Positions 28,075 through 36,683 of a DNA stretch of 64,000 nucleotides are shown here, one piece after another. Positions within the stretch are counted from its first letter, which is position 1. Each line of letters opens with the position of its first letter. A program made the translations under genes and the position numbers. This DNA is from Pseudomonas sp. 8Z (GTDB taxonomy: Bacteria > Pseudomonadota > Gammaproteobacteria > Pseudomonadales > Pseudomonadaceae), in NCBI RefSeq assembly GCF_902506535.1, contig NZ_LR733825.1:623206-687205 (forward strand). Reading direction: 5' to 3'. The notes below the pieces were generated by a model. It was not told where the DNA came from and made no database searches. It worked only from the letters and a program-made list of their open reading frames with translations.

Positions 28075-28732
28075 GCACGTAACCTATCGCGCGTATGGTG
28101 CGGATCAGTTGCCGGGCAAAACCTTTGTCGATCTTGTTGCGCAGTTTGGACAGGTGAACATCGATCAGGTTGGTCTGCGGATCGAAGTGGTAGCCCCAAA
28201 CTTTCTCCAGCAGCATGCCGCGCGTTACGGTCTGCCCCTGATGCTCGGCCAGCACTTGCAGTAGCTTGAATTCCTTGTCGGTCAGATCGATGCGCCGTCC
28301 GGCACGCACAACCTCGCGCCGACTCAAATCAATGCTCAGATCTTCGATCTGCTGCCGCTCGTCATAGGAGGTCTGCTGGCGTCGTTTTGCCAGGATTTCC
28401 AGGCGTAGCAGCAGTTCGGTGAAGTCAAAAGGCTTGCCCAGATAATCGTCAGCACCGGCGCGCAGCCCCTCGACTCGATCAGAAACCTGATCGTTGGCCG
28501 AAAGAACCAGAATCGGTGGGCGCGGCTGACCATTGAGGTGGGTGAGCACCTCGATGCCGTCCATGCGCGGCAGCATACGGTCGAGGATGACCACGTCGAA
28601 GGCCTCGTCGCGAATCATGCGCAAGGCGCCTTCCCCATTGTCGATCAGGCGGCAGTTGTGGCCGCAAGCATGGAGCTTGCTGCCCAGCCAGTGACTGACG
28701 GAAAGGTCGTCTTCTACGACCAGTACACGCAT
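28067..28732 (-). CDS. OmpR-family response regulator
   Basis: 221 residues. The receiver domain has the acidic pair at 8-9, phospho-acceptor Asp51 (VVILDRMLPRMDGI) and the conserved lysine in DDYLGKPF. The C-terminal winged helix reads LTDKEFKLLQVLAEHQGQTV and NLIDVHLSKLRNKIDKGF. Being first in the kinase operon and next to the Tad locus, it is the likely regulator of flp and tadG; a related element lies in its own upstream region. P. aeruginosa Tad is instead controlled by PprB, a different regulator class. Confidence 0.95.
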   Translation of the reverse strand: MRVLVVEDDLSVSHWLGSKLHACGHNCRLIDNGEGALRMIRDEAFDVVILDRMLPRMDGIEVLTHLNGQPRPPILVLSANDQVSDRVEGLRAGADDYLGKPFDFTELLLRLEILAKRRQQTSYDERQQIEDLSIDLSRREVVRAGRRIDLTDKEFKLLQVLAEHQGQTVTRGMLLEKVWGYHFDPQTNLIDVHLSKLRNKIDKGFARQLIRTIRAIGYVLG

Positions 28733-28793
28733 AGTAGAGCCTCTAATGGAGGTGTAGCCGACGATTCTTGCGAATTGCCGTGGGAGGATGGAG

Positions 28794-28807
28794 TTAAGAA
28801 TTATTAA
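28794..28807 (-). promoter_or_regulatory. Related element upstream of the response regulator
   Basis: TTAAGAATTATTAA matches the flp/tadG 14-mer at 12 of 14 positions, and its TAAGAATTATT core is identical to the 15262-15272 segment before tadG. It lies 62-75 bp upstream of the regulator start, consistent with autoregulation. Confidence 0.45.
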
Positions 28808-28808
28808 T

Positions 28809-28827
28809 TATAATGAGAACGATTATC
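28809..28827. promoter_or_regulatory. Fur-box-like sequence
   Basis: TATAATGAGAACGATTATC agrees with the 19-bp Fur consensus (GATAATGATAATCATTATC) at 15 positions. It lies between the divergent response-regulator gene and ugd, 77 bp from the former and 166 bp from the latter, and directly abuts the regulator element. Confidence 0.55.
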
Positions 28828-28992
28828 AATAGTTAATGTCAAATTGCCGCGCCTTTATGCCTATGACTCCGCGCGGGGCCCCGCAAATAAACAGGTTCAA
28901 GCCCTGGCGCAGGCGTCACAAGGTCGTCATCGAACTGCCATATCACTGCCACCGGTTTTCGTTGCAATCGCAGCAAAAGCGGAGGAACTGCC

Positions 28993-30354
28993 ATGCGAAT
29001 CTGTGTGATCGGTGCGGGGTATGTTGGCTTGGTGAGTGCGGTGTGTTTCGCCGAGATGGGCAATCGTGTGGTGTGCGTGGAGCGCGATCCATTTCGCGTG
29101 GCACGCCTGAGCCGAGGCGAGGTACCCATCTATGAACCTGGTCTGGATGTCAGTCTCAAGGCACAAATAGCTAATGATCAGCTCAGCTTCAGCAGCGATC
29201 TGGCCGTTGGTATCAACCAGGCGCAGATCATCTTCATCGCCGTAGGCACGCCCAGTGGCGAGGATGGCTCGGCAGACCTGAGCCATGTACTGGCGGTGGC
29301 CGATGAGCTGGGCGAGCGGCTCGATCACGACTGTCTGGTGGTGAATAAGTCCACCGTGCCGGTGGGCACTGGCGAGCAGGTTGCACGGCGCATCAATACG
29401 GCGCTGGCACGCCGCCAACAGCGTGCGCGCGTGGTGCTGGCGAGTAACCCGGAGTTTCTCAAAGAAGGCTCTGCCGTCGAGGACTTCATGCGCCCGGACC
29501 GGGTGATCGTTGGCTGCGACGAAGAATACGGTCAGCAACTACTGAAGCGTCTGTACGCGCCTTTTCTGCGCAATCACGACCGCCTGCTGTGCATGGGGCT
29601 GCGCGCGGCGGAATTCAGCAAATATGCCGCTAATGCCTTCCTGGCCACGAAGATTTCCTTCATCAACGAGATGGCAGGCATCTGTGCGCGTCTGGGTGTC
29701 GACATTGAAGATGTGCGCCGGGGCATCGGCAGTGACAAGCGCATCGGTACTCACTTTATCTACGCCGGTTGCGGCTATGGCGGCTCCTGTTTTCCCAAGG
29801 ATGTGCGCGCACTGATCCGCACGGCTGAACACGAAGGCATTGAACCGGGCATTCTACGTGCGGTCGAAGCCCGTAATGCGTTACAGAAGACGCTGTTGTT
29901 CCAGGCGATCCGTGAGCATTTCAACGGTCACTTACAGGGCCGTGTCGTCGCCCTTTGGGGGCTGGCCTTCAAGCCTGGCACCGATGATCTGCGTGAAGCG
30001 CCAAGTCTGGTGTTGCTCGATGCACTGCTCAATGCTGGAGCACGGGTGCAGGCCTGTGATCCAGCGGCCATCGACGGTGTCGCCAAGCGCTATGCGCGTG
30101 CCGTAGAAGCCGGGCAGTTGTCGTTGAGTGATTCGCCTTACACGGCCTGCCAGGGCGCCGATGCAGTTGTGCTGGTAACCGAATGGAAGCAGTACCGCCA
30201 GCCCGACTTTGCACGGATTCGTGGAGCCATGCGTATGCCTGTGCTGTTCGACGGGCGCAACATCTACGACGCCAGCCAATTGGCGGAGCAGGGTTTTCTG
30301 TATCGTGGCATCGGTCGGCCAGTAGTCGGTAGTTGTAAGGCTAGCGCGGCTTGA
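28993..30354 (+). CDS. ugd: UDP-glucose 6-dehydrogenase
   Basis: 453 residues. Oxidises UDP-glucose to UDP-glucuronate with NAD. An N-terminal Rossmann motif (VIGAGYVGLVSAVCFAEMG), the substrate segment ASNPEFLKEGSAVEDFMRPD and the catalytic cysteine in GCGYGGSCFPKD (Cys266) are all present, followed by the C-terminal UDP-binding domain. A good Shine-Dalgarno (GGAGG) precedes the ATG. It is followed 44 bp later by galU, which supplies its substrate. Confidence 0.96.
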   Translation: MRICVIGAGYVGLVSAVCFAEMGNRVVCVERDPFRVARLSRGEVPIYEPGLDVSLKAQIANDQLSFSSDLAVGINQAQIIFIAVGTPSGEDGSADLSHVLAVADELGERLDHDCLVVNKSTVPVGTGEQVARRINTALARRQQRARVVLASNPEFLKEGSAVEDFMRPDRVIVGCDEEYGQQLLKRLYAPFLRNHDRLLCMGLRAAEFSKYAANAFLATKISFINEMAGICARLGVDIEDVRRGIGSDKRIGTHFIYAGCGYGGSCFPKDVRALIRTAEHEGIEPGILRAVEARNALQKTLLFQAIREHFNGHLQGRVVALWGLAFKPGTDDLREAPSLVLLDALLNAGARVQACDPAAIDGVAKRYARAVEAGQLSLSDSPYTACQGADAVVLVTEWKQYRQPDFARIRGAMRMPVLFDGRNIYDASQLAEQGFLYRGIGRPVVGSCKASAA

Positions 30355-30398
30355 TAGACTGGGCGGCGCAACCTAACCACCCTCCATCAGGGAGTCCC

Positions 30399-31238
30399 AT
30401 GATCAAGAAATGCCTGTTCCCCGCTGCCGGTTACGGCACCCGCTTTTTGCCTGCGACAAAGGCAATGCCCAAGGAAATGCTGCCGGTGGTGAACAAGCCA
30501 CTGATCCAGTATGGGGTTGAAGAGGCTCTGGAGGCCGGCCTCAACGAAATTGCCATCGTTACCGGTCGCGGCAAGCGCTCCCTGGAAGACCATTTCGATG
30601 TGAGCTACGAGCTCGAACACCAGATCAAGGGCACTGACAAGGAGAAATACCTGGTCGGCATCCGCCGCCTGATCGACGAGTGCTCCTTCGCATACACCCG
30701 CCAGGTCGAGATGAAAGGTCTGGGTCACGCGATTCTCTGCGGTCAACCGCTGATTGGCGACGAGCCTTTCGCCGTAGTGCTGGCAGACGACCTGTGCATG
30801 AACCTGGAAGGTGACAGCGTACTGGCGCAAATGGTCAAACTTTACAACCAGTTCCGCTGCTCCATCGTGGCGATCCAGGAAGTGCCGAAGGACGAAACCT
30901 CCAAGTACGGCGTGATCGACGGCGAGATGATTCGCGACGACATCTACCGCGTCAGCAACATGGTGGAAAAACCCAAACCGGAAGATGCTCCATCGAACCT
31001 GGCGATCATCGGTCGCTACATCCTGACCCCGGACATCTTCGACCTGATCCGCAGCACGCCGCCAGGCAAGGGGGGCGAGATCCAGATTACCGACGCGCTG
31101 ATGCGCCAAGCCCAGCAGGGCTGCGTCATGGCTTACAAGTTCAAGGGCCAGCGTTTCGACTGCGGCAGCGCCGAAGGTTACATCGACGCGACCAACTTCT
31201 GCTTCGAGAACCTGTACAAGACCGGCAAGGCGTTCTGA
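30399..31238 (+). CDS. galU: UTP-glucose-1-phosphate uridylyltransferase
   Basis: 279 residues from the ATG at 30399 (AGGGAG site upstream). The nucleotidyltransferase signature FPAAGYGTRFLPATKAMPKE is at the N-terminus, then NKPLIQYGVEEALEAG and the substrate motif GKGGEIQITDAL. Makes UDP-glucose for Ugd and for cell-envelope polysaccharides. Followed by a strong terminator. Confidence 0.97.
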   Translation: MIKKCLFPAAGYGTRFLPATKAMPKEMLPVVNKPLIQYGVEEALEAGLNEIAIVTGRGKRSLEDHFDVSYELEHQIKGTDKEKYLVGIRRLIDECSFAYTRQVEMKGLGHAILCGQPLIGDEPFAVVLADDLCMNLEGDSVLAQMVKLYNQFRCSIVAIQEVPKDETSKYGVIDGEMIRDDIYRVSNMVEKPKPEDAPSNLAIIGRYILTPDIFDLIRSTPPGKGGEIQITDALMRQAQQGCVMAYKFKGQRFDCGSAEGYIDATNFCFENLYKTGKAF

Positions 31239-31257
31239 TACGTCGACCAGTCAACAG

Positions 31258-31282
31258 AACGCCACCTTCGGGTGGCGTTTTG
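31258..31282 (+). terminator. Rho-independent terminator of galU
   Basis: Stem AACGCCACC paired with GGTGGCGTT around a TTCG-type loop, ending in a short T run. It also lies at the 3' end of the opposing VOC gene. Confidence 0.85.
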
Positions 31283-31286
31283 CATT

Positions 31287-31709
31287 TCAGGCAATGGGCA
31301 TCGCCTCCGAGCCAGGCCCGAGTGGCTGGCCGTAACTGAACTCCACGTAGTTGCCAGCCGGATCGCGCAGGCCGCAGTAATAGCCAACCGGGTAGGGCTC
31401 ATCGCACGGTGGCCAGATCAGGCAGCCGTCCTCCTCGGCCAGGGTCGCGATACGCTCGACAGCCTCACGGCTTTCGAGGGCGAAGCCGAAGTGGCTGTAG
31501 TCGTTGGCGGCCAGATTCCTGTCTTGCCCGCCGGGCATGATGACGAAGATGAACTGGTGCTCCTTGCCTGGCTCGGCCATCCAGACGATACGGGTGCCTT
31601 TGCCGGGGCGCTCGTGGATGACTTGCATGCCGCAGAAGCGCTGGTAGAAGGCGATGCAAGCATCGAGATCGGGAACGTGCAGGGCGATATGGGTCAGGGT
31701 AGGGCGCAT
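31287..31709 (-). CDS. VOC (glyoxalase/dioxygenase superfamily) protein
   Basis: 140 residues with the two beta-alpha-beta-beta-beta modules of the VOC fold. It begins LTHIALHVPDLDACIAFYQR; metal-ligand candidates are His8, a mid-protein His in YSHFGFALESRE and the Glu in DPAGNYVEFSYG. It could be a glyoxalase I-like lyase or another VOC enzyme; the sequence alone does not settle the reaction. It is divergent from gor with 72 bp between. Confidence 0.85.
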   Translation of the reverse strand: MRPTLTHIALHVPDLDACIAFYQRFCGMQVIHERPGKGTRIVWMAEPGKEHQFIFVIMPGGQDRNLAANDYSHFGFALESREAVERIATLAEEDGCLIWPPCDEPYPVGYYCGLRDPAGNYVEFSYGQPLGPGSEAMPIA

Positions 31710-31781
31710 GGGCGTGTCCTCCGTCTCTGAACTTAGTGATGGGCTTTGCGGTATGCTCCTCGCCTGCCAAGGAGATACCCC

Positions 31782-33137
31782 ATGAGTTACGACTTCGACC
31801 TTTTCGTGATCGGCGCCGGTTCCGGCGGTGTACGTGCGGCGCGCTTCGCTGCCGGTTATGGTGCCCGTGTGGCGGTGGCTGAGAGCCGCTACCTGGGCGG
31901 CACCTGCGTCAACGTCGGTTGCGTGCCGAAGAAGCTACTGGTTTACGGCGCACACTACGCCGAAGACATCGAACAGGCCGGTGCCTACGGCTGGTCGCTG
32001 GGCGAAGCCAGCTTCGACTGGGCCACCCTGATCAGCAACAAGAACCGCGAGATCCAGCGCCTGAACGGTATCTACCGCAATCTGTTGACCAACAGCGGCG
32101 TCAGTCTGTTCGAAGGCCATGCCCGTATCATCGATGCCCATAGCGTCGAGGTGAATGGGCAGCGGCACAGTTGCGAGCGCATCCTTATCGCTGTCGGCGG
32201 CTGGCCACAGATCCCCGATATCCCTGGCCGTGAGCTGGCCATCAGCTCGAATGAGGCCTTCTTCCTGCCTGAAATGCCCAAGCGCGTGCTGGTCGTCGGC
32301 GGTGGCTATATCGCCGTGGAGTTCGCGTCGATCTTCAACGGCATGGATGCGCAGACCTCCCTGTTGTATCGCGGCGACCTGTTCCTGCGCGGTTTTGACG
32401 GCGCCGTACGTGAACACCTACGTGACGAGCTGAGCAAGAAAGGTGTCGATCTGCAATTCAATGCCGACATCGCTCGCATCGAGCGTCAAGCCGATGGCAG
32501 CCTGATTGCGACGCTCAAAGATGGCCGCGAACTGCAAACCGATTGCGTGTTCTATGCCACCGGACGCCGCCCGATGCTGGACAACCTTGGCCTGGAGAAT
32601 GTCGAGGTCAAGCTCGATGAGCGGGGCTTCATCGCGGTGGATGACCTCTACCAGAGCAGCACGCCATCGATCCTGGCCATCGGCGACGTGATTGGACGGG
32701 TACAGCTAACGCCAGTGGCACTGGCCGAAGGCATGGCCGTAGCACGCTATCTGTTCAAGCCAGAGGAATATCGCCCGGTGGATTACCGTACGATCCCAAC
32801 TGCCGTATTCAGCCTGCCGAACATCGGCACCGTGGGCCTTAGCGAGGAGCAGGCGATCGAACAGGGGTATCAGGTGCGTATCTTCGAAAGTCGCTTCCGC
32901 CCGATGAAACTCACCCTGACCGACAATCAGGAGCGCACCCTGATGAAGCTGGTGGTCGATGCCAAGACTGATCGCGTGCTGGGTTGCCACATGGTCGGCC
33001 CAGAGGCCGGAGAAATCGTGCAGGGCTTGGCAGTGGCCCTCAAGGCGGGTGCAACCAAGCAGATTTTCGATGAAACCATCGGTGTGCACCCCAGTGCAGC
33101 CGAGGAATTCGTCACTTTGCGCACGGCGGTCAGGTAA
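31782..33137 (+). CDS. gor: Glutathione reductase
   Basis: 451 residues from the ATG at 31782 (AAGGAG upstream). FAD motif [19 protein letters not shown], redox disulfide [13 protein letters not shown] (Cys42/Cys47), the NADPH motif [17 protein letters not shown] and the C-terminal catalytic HPSAAEE are all present. The absence of an N-terminal extension and its length fit GorA. Keeps glutathione reduced in the cytoplasm. Confidence 0.96.
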   Translation: MSYDFDLFVIGAGSGGVRAARFAAGYGARVAVAESRYLGGTCVNVGCVPKKLLVYGAHYAEDIEQAGAYGWSLGEASFDWATLISNKNREIQRLNGIYRNLLTNSGVSLFEGHARIIDAHSVEVNGQRHSCERILIAVGGWPQIPDIPGRELAISSNEAFFLPEMPKRVLVVGGGYIAVEFASIFNGMDAQTSLLYRGDLFLRGFDGAVREHLRDELSKKGVDLQFNADIARIERQADGSLIATLKDGRELQTDCVFYATGRRPMLDNLGLENVEVKLDERGFIAVDDLYQSSTPSILAIGDVIGRVQLTPVALAEGMAVARYLFKPEEYRPVDYRTIPTAVFSLPNIGTVGLSEEQAIEQGYQVRIFESRFRPMKLTLTDNQERTLMKLVVDAKTDRVLGCHMVGPEAGEIVQGLAVALKAGATKQIFDETIGVHPSAAEEFVTLRTAVR

Positions 33138-33146
33138 TCATCGATC

Positions 33147-33770
33147 ATGCAGCAGCTTTTCTATTTCGCCGACCTGTTCGGCGTTGCGGTATTCGCCATC
33201 ACTGGCGCGCTAATGGCCGGGCGCAAATCCATGGATCTGTTCGGTGTGCTGGTCATGGCTATCGTCACCGCGCTAGGTGGCGGCACCTTGCGCGATCTGA
33301 TTTTGGATAACCACCCGGTTAGCTGGATTCGTGACGACACCTACATCCTTGTCGCCTCGCTGGGGGCATTGGCAACCGTAGCCTGGGTGCGTATGACGCG
33401 GCCTATTCACGAACGCGGGCTATTGATCGCCGACGCCTTCGGCCTTGCGGTATTCACCGTGTACGGCACCGAGCTGGCGTTGCAGCACAACACACCGATC
33501 AGTACGGCGGTCATCATGGGGGTAATGACTGGCGTGGTTGGCGGCGTAATCCGCGACGTGCTGTGCAACGAGATTCCATTGATTTTTCAGAAAGAAATCT
33601 ATGCCACAGCGTGCATCGCCGGGGCGCTGACTTTCATCGTTCTGCGCGAACTGGGTACGCCACATTGGCTCGATACCGCAGCGGCCATGCTGGTGGTGCT
33701 GGCTGCACGCCTGGCGGCGATTCACTGGCACCTGGCGCTGCCACGCTTTCACCTATTGGACAAACCCTGA
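33147..33770 (+). CDS. TRIC/UPF0126-family membrane protein
   Basis: 207 residues, mostly hydrophobic, with the repeated UPF0126 units: DLFGVAVFAITGALMAGRK and, in the second repeat, DAFGLAVFTVYGTELALQ, each followed by a glycine-rich motif (ALGGGTLRDLIL and GVVGGVIRDVLC). Bacterial relatives form trimeric cation channels. It starts 9 bp after gor and its 3' end overlaps the opposing mocA-like gene by 22 bp. Confidence 0.9.
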   Translation: MQQLFYFADLFGVAVFAITGALMAGRKSMDLFGVLVMAIVTALGGGTLRDLILDNHPVSWIRDDTYILVASLGALATVAWVRMTRPIHERGLLIADAFGLAVFTVYGTELALQHNTPISTAVIMGVMTGVVGGVIRDVLCNEIPLIFQKEIYATACIAGALTFIVLRELGTPHWLDTAAAMLVVLAARLAAIHWHLALPRFHLLDKP

Positions 33771-34357
33771 AGCGGCAGATCTTCGGGTTTGTCGACATCG
33801 CGCAACACCCCAGCATCCTGCACCGTGATGCGGCTGATTGCCGCCGGATTGCGCTGCAGGATCGCCCTGGCACCAGAATCGCCAGACAGCTCGGTCAACT
33901 GCGGCCAGAACTCTCGGCCAAAGATCACAGGATGCCCAGGCTGATCTTCATAGATTGGCAGGACGATTCGCCCAGGCGCGGCCTCGGTAAGCAACTCATG
34001 CAAGGTCGAAGCCTGGATTACAGGCATGTCAGCCAGGAAAATCGCCAGCGCATGGGCCGCGCTGCATTGCTGCAGATGGAGCACGCCTGCTGCGATGCTG
34101 TGGCCCATGCCCTGTATGGTCTGTTCATCCTGCACAATGTGGACATCATCAGGCAGGGCCAGATCGCTGCGCTGCTCGTCAGGCCTGAGCACCACCCAAA
34201 CTTCGCTCAATAGCGCGCGCGGCAAAGCCAGGCTGGCGTTGAGTAACGAGCACTCAGGTGTCCAATGCGACTTGCGCTTATCGCTGCCGAAACGACGGCT
34301 GTAACCCGCCGCCAGAACTAGGGCTGCCACGGGGCAGGGCAGTGAGGTAGTTGTCAT
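33749..34357 (-). CDS. MocA/MobA-like nucleotidyltransferase
   Basis: 202 residues from the ATG at 34357, preceded by GGAGAG; a GTG at 34378 would add seven. The N-terminal nucleotide-binding loop ALVLAAGYSRRFGSDKR, the ADMP metal site (FLADMPVIQAS) and PGHPVIFGREFW mark it as a molybdenum-cofactor nucleotidyltransferase-like protein (MocA group, CTP or GTP transfer to molybdopterin). No molybdoenzyme or xdhC gene lies in the window, so its partner is elsewhere. Confidence 0.85.
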   Translation of the reverse strand: MTTTSLPCPVAALVLAAGYSRRFGSDKRKSHWTPECSLLNASLALPRALLSEVWVVLRPDEQRSDLALPDDVHIVQDEQTIQGMGHSIAAGVLHLQQCSAAHALAIFLADMPVIQASTLHELLTEAAPGRIVLPIYEDQPGHPVIFGREFWPQLTELSGDSGARAILQRNPAAISRITVQDAGVLRDVDKPEDLPLQGLSNR

Positions 34358-34446
34358 GCGCTCTCCGCTTGCACACACTGGCGCCAGTATAAGGTTGCTC
34401 CGTCATGCGTGCCGACGGGTACGCGCCGCAAATCAAGGATTTCTGG

Positions 34447-35418
34447 ATGAATCGCAACGACCTGCGCCGTGTCGACCTCAACTTGTTAGTGATCTTCGAA
34501 ACCCTGATGTTCGAGAAAAATCTCACACGGGCGGCGGAGAAACTGTTTCTCGGTCAGCCTGCGGTGAGCGCTGCACTGGCTCGTTTGCGCGATTTGTTCG
34601 ATGACCCGCTGCTGGTGCGTAATGGCCGTACCTTCGAGCCCACGGCGCGAGCGCTGGCGATTCTCAAGGAACTGCAGCCCGCCATGGACACCATCTCCGG
34701 TGCGGTCAGCCGAGCACGTGAGTTCAACCCGGCGACCAACCGGGACACGTTCCGTATCGGCCTGTCGGATGATGCAGAATTTGGTTTGTTCCCGGCGCTA
34801 CTCAATCAGATCCGCGAGGAAGCCCCGGAAGTGGTTGTTGTCGTTCGCCGAGTCAACTTCCTGCTGATGTCGCCAATGTTGGCATCGGGCGAGATTTCCG
34901 TCGGCGTCAGCTATACCACCGAACTGCCAGCCAACGCCAAGCGGCGCAAACTGCGCGAGATGAAGGTCAAGGTACTACGCGGCGATGATCAGCCAGGTGT
35001 GTTGACGCTGGATGAGTATTGCTCGCGGCCCCATGCGTTGGTGTCATTCTCGGGTGATCTGTGCGGCAATATCGATAACGACCTGGCACGCCTGGACCGT
35101 ACCCGCCGCGTGGTTCTAGCCGTGCCGCAGTTCAGCGGGCTGCGCTCGATCATCGCTGGTACGCAAATGCTGGCAACCGTGCCTGACTACGCCGCTGAAG
35201 CCTTGATTGAAGGCACTCAGTTGCGCGCAGACGATCCACCATTCGAACTGCAGAACTCCGATCTGTCGATGGTGTGGAGCGGCGTGACCGACAACGATCC
35301 GGCCGAGCGTTGGTTGCGCAGCAAGATCATTGAGCATATGGCAGAGCAGGGGAGCAATGCCTGGCCGAGGGGGGCAATGGCGAATTTAATTGATGACCCG
35401 GATTCATCAATTAAGTGA
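34447..35418 (+). CDS. LysR-family regulator (NodD/LeuO-like subgroup)
   Basis: 323 residues from the ATG at 34447, which has AAGGA 8 bp upstream; the frame is open to 34405. The winged-helix part LRRVDLNLLVIFETLMFEKN and AEKLFLGQPAVSAALARLRD is followed by DDPLLVRNGRTFEPTARA, typical of the NodD-like LysR subgroup. The effector domain follows. It is 68 bp upstream of and collinear with the MFS gene, which may be its target. Confidence 0.88.
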   Translation: MNRNDLRRVDLNLLVIFETLMFEKNLTRAAEKLFLGQPAVSAALARLRDLFDDPLLVRNGRTFEPTARALAILKELQPAMDTISGAVSRAREFNPATNRDTFRIGLSDDAEFGLFPALLNQIREEAPEVVVVVRRVNFLLMSPMLASGEISVGVSYTTELPANAKRRKLREMKVKVLRGDDQPGVLTLDEYCSRPHALVSFSGDLCGNIDNDLARLDRTRRVVLAVPQFSGLRSIIAGTQMLATVPDYAAEALIEGTQLRADDPPFELQNSDLSMVWSGVTDNDPAERWLRSKIIEHMAEQGSNAWPRGAMANLIDDPDSSIK

Positions 35419-35486
35419 AATAAATCCAAAAATTCGCGGAAAAATAATCAATAGACTGATGGGCCACCCAATAGGACTGCCTATTC

Positions 35487-36677
35487 ATGTCTGCCTACGA
35501 GTCTTCCGTTGAGCGCCCGCCCGCCACGAAACATGCTGCTATCAGCGTGGCGATCCTGGCCTTTTCGGCCTTTCTGATCGTCACCACCGAATTCTTGATC
35601 GTTGGCTTGTTGCCTGCGCTGGCCCGTGATCTGGGTATATCCATTTCAGCCGCTGGGCAGTTGGTTACGCTGTTTGCCTTCACCGTCATGTTCTGCGGCC
35701 CACCCCTGACGGCTGCCCTGTCTCACCTTGATCGCAAGAAGCTGTTCATCGTGATCTTGCTGATTTTTGCCGCAGCCAACGCACTGGCCGCAGCAGCCAA
35801 TAGCTTCTGGTTGCTGGCTATTGCGCGCCTGATCCCAGCCATGGCGCTGCCTGTATTTTGGGGCACTGCCAGCGAAACGGCTGCTCAGCTAGCTGGCCCG
35901 CAGCGTGCAGGTAAAGCGGTCGCCCAGGTCTATCTGGGCATTTCAGCCGCTATGCTGCTGGGGATTCCACTGGGCACTGTGGCCGCGAACGAGATCGGTT
36001 GGCGCGGCGCGTTCTGGCTACTGGCAGGCTTGTCGCTGAGCATGGCTGTAGCCGTGTGGCGCTTCATGCCTGCTGTTGCGCGTACAGCCCGAGTCAACTT
36101 CTTAAAGCAGGCGCAGATTTTCAAGCAGGGTTACTTTCTCGCCAATGTGCTGCTTTCGGTAGTCGTTTTCACCGCGATGTTCACCGCCTACACCTACTTG
36201 GCCGACATCCTTGAGCGCGTAGCCGATGTAGCGCCTGCGCATGTCGGCTGGTGGTTGATGGGTTTCGGCGCTGTAGGCCTGCTCGGTAACTGGATCGGCG
36301 GGCATGCTGTCGACAAATCGCCGATCAAGGCTACGGCACTGTTCCTGATTCTGCTCGCCATCGGCATGGCTGCCATCGTTCCATTGGCGGACACAGGCTC
36401 GCTGTTCATCGCCGCATTGGCACTCTGGGGCATCGCCAATACAGCTCTTTACCCGGTTTGCCAGGTCCGCGTGATGAGTTCTGTATCCCAAGCGCAGGCG
36501 CTTGCTGGCACCACCAATGTGTCGGCAGCAAACGCAGGTATTGGCCTGGGCGCGATCATCGGCGGAATGACGATTCCGTGGCTCGGCACCGACTACCTGG
36601 GGTATGTCGCCGCTGCAGTATCCCTGCTGGCACTGCTCATGATTCCGCTGGTCAGTCGACTCGCGCCGGTGCGCTGA
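35487..36677 (+). CDS. MFS transporter (DHA1-type efflux)
   Basis: 396 residues with about 12 membrane segments, for example LAFSAFLIVTTEFLIVGLLP and VVFTAMFTAYTYLADILERV. Motif A (ALSHLDRKKLF) follows helix 2, and a motif-C-like stretch (GISAAMLLGIPLGTVAANEI) lies in helix 5. It resembles arabinose- or drug-efflux members; the substrate is unknown. The 3' end is 6 bp from that of the opposing LysR gene. Confidence 0.9.
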   Translation: MSAYESSVERPPATKHAAISVAILAFSAFLIVTTEFLIVGLLPALARDLGISISAAGQLVTLFAFTVMFCGPPLTAALSHLDRKKLFIVILLIFAAANALAAAANSFWLLAIARLIPAMALPVFWGTASETAAQLAGPQRAGKAVAQVYLGISAAMLLGIPLGTVAANEIGWRGAFWLLAGLSLSMAVAVWRFMPAVARTARVNFLKQAQIFKQGYFLANVLLSVVVFTAMFTAYTYLADILERVADVAPAHVGWWLMGFGAVGLLGNWIGGHAVDKSPIKATALFLILLAIGMAAIVPLADTGSLFIAALALWGIANTALYPVCQVRVMSSVSQAQALAGTTNVSAANAGIGLGAIIGGMTIPWLGTDYLGYVAAAVSLLALLMIPLVSRLAPVR

Positions 36678-36683
36678 AGCGCC

